Assembly (NCBI RefSeq): GCF_014236855.1
Contig: NZ_CP051261.1
Coordinates: 3,038,001 to 3,102,000, forward strand
Direction: 5' to 3'
DNA: 64,000 nt
DNA from: Xanthomonas sp. SI
GTDB taxonomy: Bacteria > Pseudomonadota > Gammaproteobacteria > Xanthomonadales > Xanthomonadaceae
Part shown: in pieces, positions 58,830-64,000 of the stretch
Position numbering within the stretch: the stretch's first letter is position 1
How the letters are laid out: the number at the start of each line of letters is the position of its first letter
Translations under genes and position numbers: made by a program
Notes under the pieces: model-generated
What the model was told of the DNA's origin: nothing
What the model saw: only the letters and a program-made list of their open reading frames with translations
Databases searched by the model: none

Positions 58830-60509
58830 TCATGCCGCTGCGCTCGCGGCGCTGAGCACTGCCCTCACCCTTGCTGTTGCGGCATCGGCATCGATCCCGA
58901 TGCCGAACACATGGCCACCGTCGGGGCGCACGCACTGCAGATACGCCACCGTCTGTGCATCCCCACCACGCCGCAGCGCATGCTCCTGGTGATCCACCAC
59001 GTCGAGCGCGATGCCGAACGCTTCTGCGAGCGAGGAGAGCATCGACGGGAAGAGACCGTTGCCGCATCCGGTGACGCGGATATCGCGACCGCGATGGCGA
59101 TGGCGGATGCGACCGGAGAACATCCGCTCCGGACCGGAATCTGCGTTCTGCCCACTTTGTTCGTCGACGAGCTGATACGTGTCGGCATCGTCCAGATGGT
59201 AAGCGCGCACGAACTCGGCCCAGATGTCTTCGACCGACAATTCCCGATTCATGCGCTCGGCGAGCGATTGCACGCGCTTGCTCAGATCGATTTGCATTGC
59301 GCGCGGAAGCCGCAGGCCCTTGTCCTGCTCGATGACCCAGGCGACGCCGCCCTTGCCGGACTGGCTGTTGACGCGGATCACCGCCTCGTAGCTCTCGCCG
59401 ATGTCGGCAGGATCGATCGGCAGATAAGGCATTTCCCACACGCCATCGACGCGGCCTTCGCGTGCGGCGAAGCCTTTCCTGATCGCGTCCTGATGCGAGC
59501 CGGAGAACGCGGTGTGGACCAGTTCGCCGACATAGGGGTGACGCGGATGCACCGGCAATCCGTTGCAATATTCCACTGTCTCCACCACCTTCCGGATCGA
59601 CGGGAAATGCAACTTGGGATCGATGCCTTGGGTGTAAAGGTTCAGCGCCAGGGTGACCAGATCGACGTTGCCGGTGCGTTCGCCATTGCCGAACAGGCAT
59701 CCTTCGACACGCTGCGCACCGGCGAGCATCGCCTGTTCCGCGGCGGCCACCGCGGTTCCGCGGTCGTTGTGCGGATGCACGCTGATGATTACCGCATCGC
59801 GCCGGGAAATATGCCGGCAGAACCACTCGATCTGGTCGGCATAGACGTTCGGCATCGCCACTTCCACCGTCGCCGGCAGATTGAGGATCGCCGGGCGCTC
59901 CCTTGTCGGCTGCCATACGTCGAGCACCCGTTCGCAGATCTCCAGCGCGAACTCCGGCTCGGTGAAGCAGAACGTTTCCGGCGAATATTCGAACGTCCAC
60001 TCGGTTTGCGGTCGCCGCAGGCTCTCTTCCAGCATGGCGGTGACGCCGCTTACGGCGAGATCGACGATCTGATGCCGTTGCATGCCGAACACCACGCGCC
60101 GGAACAGCGGCGCGGTCGCGTTATAGAGGTGGACGATCGCCCGTTTCGCGCCCGCTAGCGACGCGAAGGTGCGCGCGATCAGATCGGCGCGCGCTTGCGT
60201 CAACACCTGGATGCTCACATCGTCGGGAATGCGGTCCTGTTCGATCAACGTCCGTACGAAATCGAAATCCGTCTGCGAAGCAGATGGAAACGCGACCTCG
60301 ATTTCCTTGAAGCCCGCGTCGAGCAATAGCGTGTAGAAACGCAGCTTGCGCTCGACATCCATCGGATTGGCCAGCGACTGGTTGCCATCGCGCAGATCCG
60401 TGGACAGCCAGCGCGGCGCCTGCGTCAACGTCCGCGCCGGCCATGTGCGGTCGGGCAGCTCGATGGTCGAGACGAAGGGACGATACTTGGCTTCAGGATT
60501 GTTCAACAT
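58830..60509 (-). CDS. leuA: 2-isopropylmalate synthase, long LeuA form
   Basis: Condenses acetyl-CoA and 2-oxoisovalerate in leucine synthesis. The 559-residue protein belongs to the longer LeuA group also found in actinobacteria: it opens with NNPEAKYRPFVSTIELPDRTWP and has the DRE-TIM core STDLRDGNQSL (about 36-46), HPHNDRGTAVAAAEQAML and GERTGNVDLVTLALNLY. The short C-terminal regulatory domain (GNGLFPSMLSSLAEAFGIALDVVDHQEHAL) ends in an Ala-rich tail. It stands alone, apart from leuBCD, and divergent from an AraC-type regulator. It may be a second, separately regulated isopropylmalate synthase; the genus usually has a shorter LeuA in an ilv/leu cluster, which I cannot check here. Confidence 0.92.
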   Translation of the reverse strand: MLNNPEAKYRPFVSTIELPDRTWPARTLTQAPRWLSTDLRDGNQSLANPMDVERKLRFYTLLLDAGFKEIEVAFPSASQTDFDFVRTLIEQDRIPDDVSIQVLTQARADLIARTFASLAGAKRAIVHLYNATAPLFRRVVFGMQRHQIVDLAVSGVTAMLEESLRRPQTEWTFEYSPETFCFTEPEFALEICERVLDVWQPTRERPAILNLPATVEVAMPNVYADQIEWFCRHISRRDAVIISVHPHNDRGTAVAAAEQAMLAGAQRVEGCLFGNGERTGNVDLVTLALNLYTQGIDPKLHFPSIRKVVETVEYCNGLPVHPRHPYVGELVHTAFSGSHQDAIRKGFAAREGRVDGVWEMPYLPIDPADIGESYEAVIRVNSQSGKGGVAWVIEQDKGLRLPRAMQIDLSKRVQSLAERMNRELSVEDIWAEFVRAYHLDDADTYQLVDEQSGQNADSGPERMFSGRIRHRHRGRDIRVTGCGNGLFPSMLSSLAEAFGIALDVVDHQEHALRRGGDAQTVAYLQCVRPDGGHVFGIGIDADAATARVRAVLSAASAAA

Positions 60510-60812
60510 GGCGTGATCGGTCGCTTGGCAAATGCAAATGGCGGAATGCAGGCACGCTGCGAACGGGCGCGCGTTGAGTAACGGTCATTTCCCGACGACC
60601 GAAGCCAACGTCGCAGCGTATGCAGGAAGTGGAACGCGCGACCACGGCACGGCCGGCGGTACCGCAAGACGCGACGTCCCAAACTTATCGAAGCAGTGCG
60701 TTGCTACGACCACCAGCGAGACCTCGTGCTTTCGAGGAGAAACCACTCTATTGGCTGCGCGCCTGATATTCCTTCGCGCTAAGATCAACGATCATCGCAA
60801 AAGGATCACAGC
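60510..60812. other. 303-base divergent promoter region leuA / araC-type gene
   Basis: No gene with family sequence. It must hold the promoters of both divergent genes. The only clear signal is the ribosome binding site AAAAGGA at 60798-60804 eight bases before the GTG start of the regulator. I saw no perfect palindrome that would mark the regulator's operator. Confidence 0.5.
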
Positions 60813-61574
60813 GTGAAAGACGGCGTCAACGTCACCGACGCAATCGCGGTCATCGCCCATGACGGCCCCCGCTACACGAGCGGGAAGCATCGCCACGCCC
60901 AGGCGCAACTGCTCTATGCGATCAGCGGCGTCATCTCGGTAACGACGGAGCGCGGAACCTGGGTGGTGCCGCCCAGCCGCGCCGTGTGGCTGCCGCCGCA
61001 CATGGAGCACACGACTGCCACGCATTCGGGGATCCGCTTCCGCTCGCTGCTGATCGGCGGCAAGGATATCGCAGGGCTTCCCGACGAATGCATGGTTGTC
61101 GAGGTCACGCCGCTGTTGCGCGAATTGATCCTGAAGCTCGCCGAGCTCGCCGGCAAGCACGCTAGCAACGACATGGCGGTGGCCGTGATCCGCTTGCTGC
61201 TCATGGAACTGTCGTTCCTGCCGGCGCAGGCACTCAACCTGCCTGCGCCGAGGCACCCGGGACTGACGCGACTGTGCGAAGGCGTGCGCGGCGATCCGTC
61301 GGGCGAGATGAGCATCGTGGAGGCTGCGGCCACGCTCAACATGAGCCGGGCCACCTTCATCCGCGCGTTCCAGCGCGAGACCGGCATGAGCTTCGGCCGC
61401 TGGCGACAACAGGCGCGCATGCTGCATGCCCTGACCCTACTGGCCGACGGACGCGGCATCCTCGGCATCGCGCTCGAATGCGGTTACGACAGCCCGAGCG
61501 CATTTTCCGCAGCGTTCCGGCGCTCGCTTGGACGTTCGCCGAGCGACTACTTCTCCGTGGATCCGGAGCGCTGA
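60813..61574 (+). CDS. AraC-family regulator with N-terminal cupin domain
   Basis: A 253-residue regulator starting at GTG with a good ribosome binding site. The N-terminal cupin sensing domain is seen in SGKHRHAQAQLLYAISGVISV and WVVPPSRAVWLPPHMEHTT (about 22-70, three His). Two AraC helix-turn-helix units follow (about 165-250: MSIVEAAATLNMSRATFIRAFQRETGMSFGRWRQQ and GILGIALECGYDSPSAFSAAFRRSLGRSPSDYF). It is divergent from leuA, so control of leuA is likely. This cupin-AraC type often regulates an adjacent gene in response to a small hydrophobic or aromatic compound; the ligand is unknown. Confidence 0.9.
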   Translation: MKDGVNVTDAIAVIAHDGPRYTSGKHRHAQAQLLYAISGVISVTTERGTWVVPPSRAVWLPPHMEHTTATHSGIRFRSLLIGGKDIAGLPDECMVVEVTPLLRELILKLAELAGKHASNDMAVAVIRLLLMELSFLPAQALNLPAPRHPGLTRLCEGVRGDPSGEMSIVEAAATLNMSRATFIRAFQRETGMSFGRWRQQARMLHALTLLADGRGILGIALECGYDSPSAFSAAFRRSLGRSPSDYFSVDPER

Positions 61575-61669
61575 GGGACTTCGGCGGTTTTCAACTGGAA
61601 GACGCACAGCCGGGAAGGCAAGCGAAGATGCATCGGCTCGTTTCCCGATTTACTTCTGGCTTCCCAAAG

Positions 61670-61684
61670 TGGCGGAGAGAGTGG
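61670..61684. mobile_element. att core identical to the 3' end of a tRNA-Ser (left end of an integrative element)
   Basis: TGGCGGAGAGAGTGG is the reverse complement of CCACTCTCTCCGCCA, the acceptor stem, discriminator and CCA end of a tRNA-Ser with part of its T stem. On its right the sequence leaves tRNA sequence (CCGCCGG instead of the GATTCGAACC expected of a T loop), so no tRNA gene is present. A tyrosine integrase gene starts 156 bases to the right. The geometry predicts that the element extends to the right and ends in a copy of this core joined to an intact minus-strand tRNA-Ser outside the window. Confidence 0.7.
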
Positions 61685-61839
61685 CCGCCGGACGCAGTTA
61701 ACGCCGGATCATGCTCGAACATCAATACTCACGTAAATACATGATATTACTTGCATAAATTTTCCGAAATCGTCTCACGGCGCCCCTGAAAAGCTGATAG
61801 CATCGCGCCATAAAACACGGAAAATTCACGGAACGAGAC

Positions 61840-63039
61840 GTGGCCCGAACCCTGCATCGCCTCTCCGCCACCTTCGTTAGGTCGGCCATTAAAGGAACCG
61901 CAAAGCCTGGCCGCTACGCAGACGGCGGCAATCTCGCCCTACGTGTCGGGGCAGGCGGCGCCGTCTCCTGGACATTTGAATTCGTGCGTGCAGGTAAGCG
62001 CCGCGAGTTGGGCCTCGGGTCAGCCGGCATCGTAGGGCTAGCCGAGGCGCGCGCCCGCGCAGCGCAGTTCCGGGTAGACCTGGCGGCAGGCATCATGCCC
62101 ACTACCGCGCGCGCCAGGAGCCAGGCATCTATTGGCCTGACCTTTGAGCAGGCCACTGAAAAGTACCTTGCCAGCAAGGTTGCTGCTTTCAAGAACGACA
62201 AGCACAAGGCGCAGTGGCGAAACACTCTTGAGACATATGCTCATCCGGTCTTCGGTGCGCTCGATGTAAAGCAGATCGACACCCCGCATATCCTGGCTGC
62301 GTTGGAGCCGATTTGGCTCACTAAGAACGAGACAGCCAGCCGTGTGCGCGGTCGGATCGAACGGGTTCTCGCCTGGGCAACGGTGAACAAGCATCGCTCA
62401 GGCGAAAACCCCGCTCGGTGGCGCGGGCATCTCTCAGAAGCCCTCGCAGCCCCAGCGCAGGCCAAGCGGGTTCAGCACCATGCCGCCCTGCCCTACAGCG
62501 ACATGCCGCAATTCATGGCCGACCTTGCACAGCAGGTTGGCATAGGCGCGGCAGCACTTCGATTCGCTATCCTGACGGCCACACGCACTAGCGAAGTGCT
62601 AGGGGCTTGCTGGGGCGAATTCGATCTACAGGAACGAACCTGGGTCATCCCCGCTGAGCGCATGAAGGCGGGCAAGGAACATCGTGTCCCACTGTCACGG
62701 CAGGCTATGGCAGTGCTTACGCAGATGCAGGAATTCACTTCAAATGACGCCGCGAGCTTCGTGTTTCCTGGCGCGAAGCCAGGTGCGTCGCTGTCGAACA
62801 TGGCGATGCTGTCAGCCCTGAAGCGTATGGGGCGAACTGATCTGACGACACACGGATTCCGCAGTTCCTTCCGTGATTGGGCGGGCCAAGAGACTCATCA
62901 TCCGCGCGAGGTTATCGAGCATGCCCTCGCTCACCAACTGAAAGACAAGGCCGAAGCCGCTTACGCCCGTGGCGATCTACTGAGGAAGCGGCGTGTTCTT
63001 ATGGAAGACTGGTGCGCTTTCGCGTCGCCATCGGCGTAA
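61840..63039 (+). CDS. Tyrosine-type site-specific integrase (P4-like, DUF4102 N-terminus)
   Basis: A 399-residue integrase starting at GTG. The N-terminal arm-binding DUF4102 domain (about 1-90, GRYADGGNLALRVGAGGAVSWTFEF...KRRELGLGSAG) is followed by the core-binding SAM-like domain (about 105-200) and the catalytic domain. Catalytic residues are Arg249 (TATRTSEVLGA), His338 and Arg341 (HGFRSSFRDW), His361 (IEHALAH, or His365) and the nucleophile Tyr375 (AAYARGD). All are present, so the enzyme looks intact. It lies just inside the att core and drives integration of the island whose cargo continues beyond the window. Confidence 0.93.
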   Translation: MARTLHRLSATFVRSAIKGTAKPGRYADGGNLALRVGAGGAVSWTFEFVRAGKRRELGLGSAGIVGLAEARARAAQFRVDLAAGIMPTTARARSQASIGLTFEQATEKYLASKVAAFKNDKHKAQWRNTLETYAHPVFGALDVKQIDTPHILAALEPIWLTKNETASRVRGRIERVLAWATVNKHRSGENPARWRGHLSEALAAPAQAKRVQHHAALPYSDMPQFMADLAQQVGIGAAALRFAILTATRTSEVLGACWGEFDLQERTWVIPAERMKAGKEHRVPLSRQAMAVLTQMQEFTSNDAASFVFPGAKPGASLSNMAMLSALKRMGRTDLTTHGFRSSFRDWAGQETHHPREVIEHALAHQLKDKAEAAYARGDLLRKRRVLMEDWCAFASPSA

Positions 63040-63044
63040 CACAG

Positions 63045-63121
63045 GTATTCACATGCAAAATCGCCATGTGAATACCCCCATCTAACCTGTTGATCTGAAA
63101 GACCATTCCCTAATGTGAATA
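63045..63121. promoter_or_regulatory. GTATTCACATG palindrome plus a third copy between int and alpA
   Basis: GTATTCACATG (63045-63055) and CATGTGAATAC (63065-63075) are perfect 11-base inverted arms around nine bases, and ATGTGAATAC recurs at 63112-63121. The cluster fills the space between the integrase stop and the AlpA-type gene. It is a likely binding site for the AlpA-type protein (excisionase or activator) or an arm site for the integrase. Confidence 0.65.
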
Positions 63122-63198
63122 CTTCTCAAGCGGGAACCCCCGCGCAATGATGCTGCCACGCCTGAGACGACTTGGGCGATAAATGGAGCATCTAGCAC

Positions 63199-63405
63199 AT
63201 GTCAGAACACCGCCTTCAAGTTGAACGCCTCCCATCGGTCCTGGCGCGCGTCGGCCGCAGCCGCGCAAGCCTCTATCGCGATATCGCGGAAGGCCGATTC
63301 CCCGCCCCCTCTAAGATCGGCCCGCGCGCTATAGGCTGGGACCCCAGCGCCGTTGATCGATGGATTGCTGCGCGCTTTGAAACCGCGGAGGCATCCTCCC
63401 GATGA
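63199..63405 (+). CDS. AlpA-family phage regulatory / excisionase-like protein
   Basis: A 68-residue winged-helix protein of the AlpA type: RLPSVLARVGRSRASLYRDIAEGRFPAPSKIGPRAIGWDPSAVDRWIAAR is the hallmark layout (HTH, then GRFP, then W-x-x-x-x-V-x-x-W-I). Such proteins activate or direct excision by the neighbouring integrase in P4-like elements. The binding site GGAG lies ten bases before the ATG. Its stop overlaps the next gene's start by four bases. Confidence 0.92.
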   Translation: MSEHRLQVERLPSVLARVGRSRASLYRDIAEGRFPAPSKIGPRAIGWDPSAVDRWIAARFETAEASSR

Positions 63406-63791
63406 GCGCACAAAAAAAACGCCACGGCGAGGCGGCCGTGGCGTCTAGTAATCCCGAAAACCCGAGCCACCGCGAAGAAGCTCACGAACAGAATGCATCG
63501 CTCGCTGCCCAAGAACACCTTGCGCATTTTCCGCCTGACGTTTTCAAACGTTCGGCGGCGTGGCACCTGGATCGCGCGCACCACGCGCGCAGCGTCGGTG
63601 AACTGAAGCACCATCTGCGGGCCTGGGCTATCCGGTGGGCCTGCTACACACGCGGCATCGGCTCGCACTTCGTTGAGTACGGCCAAGCTATGTTTGCGTC
63701 AGCCATCGCGACAAGCGGGCTGCGCGTCCGGTTCCGGGCTAAGGATGTTCGCGAGCTTTGCAGTGCGGCTGCGCACATCATGTGGGGTTGA
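63402..63791 (+). CDS. Element-encoded protein of unknown function
   Basis: A 129-residue soluble protein, not recognised. The N-terminal 50 residues are charged and Ala/Glu/His-rich (EAHEQNASLAAQEHLAHFPP). The remainder looks folded, with aromatic and basic residues (WHLDRAHHARSVGELKHHLRAWAIRWACYTRGIG and VRFRAKDVRELCSAAAHIMWG). Translation overlaps alpA by ATGA. A perfect terminator-like hairpin pointing left lies over codons 6-15, listed separately. Confidence 0.7.
   Translation: MSAQKKRHGEAAVASSNPENPSHREEAHEQNASLAAQEHLAHFPPDVFKRSAAWHLDRAHHARSVGELKHHLRAWAIRWACYTRGIGSHFVEYGQAMFASAIATSGLRVRFRAKDVRELCSAAAHIMWG
63412..63444 (-). terminator. Leftward intrinsic terminator inside the 5' end of an ORF
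   Basis: On the minus strand ACGCCACGGC and GCCGTGGCGT (63435-63444 and 63419-63428) form a perfect 10-bp stem around a 6-base loop, followed by a run of eight T residues (63412-63419 as A). It would stop transcription coming from the right on the minus strand, yet it sits in the first codons of a plus-strand gene. Confidence 0.75.
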
Positions 63792-63800
63792 GTCCAGACG

Positions 63801-64000
63801 ATGCCTGCAATTCGTTTCTGCGACTTCGTGGCCGCACGCTGGCCGACGCCCGAGGATGCGCTTGCCGAGTTCTTCGGCGATGCGCAAGCGGCCGCAGCTG
63901 AAATTGGCGTATTGCTGACGGACTTTCCCGCGCTTGATGGTGCGCGCAATTACCTGCCTGCCCTTAGCGGACGCCGTGACAAGCGACAGTTCGTAATCGC
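63801..64000 (+). CDS. Element-encoded protein of unknown function, 5' part
   Basis: An ATG at 63801 opens a frame without stop to the window end (66 codons): MPAIRFCDFVAARWPTPEDA, then LAEFFGDAQAAAAEIGVLLT and DFPALDGARNYLPALSGRRD. It starts nine bases after the stop of the previous gene, same strand. It is not recognised; the rest is outside the window. Confidence 0.6.
   Translation, partial: MPAIRFCDFVAARWPTPEDALAEFFGDAQAAAAEIGVLLTDFPALDGARNYLPALSGRRDKRQFVI

Noticed and set aside
58684-58992. A 102-codon frame right of the gacA-type gene (contains SVDYFDSDELVRYAQG)
   Set aside because: Its second half is antisense to the end of leuA and there is no ribosome binding site or known motif; it could be a remnant but cannot be supported.
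60532-60816. A 94-codon frame between leuA and the AraC-type gene
   Set aside because: It has no family sequence or coding signature, fills the divergent promoter region and overlaps the regulator start.
61655-61745. A possible tRNA-Ser gene
   Set aside because: Only the last 15 bases match a tRNA 3' end; no T loop, anticodon arm or D arm follows. It is an att fragment.

Overview
The window is GC-rich gammaproteobacterial chromosome. Gene content and order point to Xanthomonas or a very close relative in the Xanthomonadaceae: guaB-guaA, yfgM-bamB-der, pilF-rodZ, rpsA-ihfB-lapA-lapB, a GT4/PglF-type/galU surface-polysaccharide set, an agmatine pathway aguA-aguB, and the dispersed intergenic repeat families I associate with xanthomonads. 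Nearly all of it is dense core genome. Only the last 2.4 kb, to the right of a tRNA-Ser-derived att core at 61670-61684, looks mobile. The species assignment is an inference from synteny and repeats, not from a database search.

Layout. 1-4717: tail of an M61-type peptidase, then guaA, guaB and folD on the minus strand, separated by paired GGGATT-type repeats. 4769-7830: a DUF1244 protein, an alpha/beta hydrolase and a KefB/C-type antiporter. 7831-11414: molybdenum cofactor genes moeB, moeA and mobA, with a duplicated and decayed copy of the moeB 3' end. 11418-18195: der, bamB, yfgM, rodZ, pilF, rlmN and ndk, all on the minus strand. 18418-22849: a PsrA-like TetR regulator, a FadN-type beta-oxidation enzyme and a thiolase. 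22974-27951: galU, a PglF/WbpM-type epimerase, a WecA-type transferase and lapB. 27958-31323: lapA, ihfB, rpsA and cmk. 31496-36308: an L36 paralogue, a secreted small protein, and the polyamine set aguA, aguB, GNAT and TraB-domain protein. 36509-44228: a two-permease RND efflux operon. 44445-47934: two cytochromes c, a proline/alanine-rich transmembrane protein and nfuA. 48026-52744: phhB, a TonB-C lipoprotein, zupT, a DUF3300 lipoprotein and rluC. 53139-58270: rne, a PF06475 protein and a GacA-type regulator. 58830-61574: a second-type leuA divergent from an AraC regulator. 61670-64000: start of an integrative element (att, tyrosine integrase, AlpA-type regulator, unknown ORFs) that runs off the window.

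Functional themes. GMP synthesis (guaB, guaA) and one-carbon metabolism (folD) sit together. MoeB, MoeA and MobA cover late steps of Moco synthesis. BamB, YfgM, RodZ, PilF, LapA/B, GalU and the two glycan enzymes build the envelope. The psrA-like gene carries a PsrA-type palindrome at its own start and probably controls the adjacent fatty acid oxidation genes. AguA and AguB turn agmatine into putrescine, and a GNAT acetyltransferase overlaps aguB.

The least explained items are the boundary of the integrative element with its own palindromic repeats, the leuA/AraC pair beside it, a candidate minus-strand small RNA upstream of ndk, the rne leader hairpin that buries its ribosome binding site, the 569-residue repetitive membrane protein, and the His/Met-rich DUF3300 lipoprotein next to zupT. 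I found no CRISPR array, no rRNA, no complete tRNA and no clear undescribed defence system inside the window.
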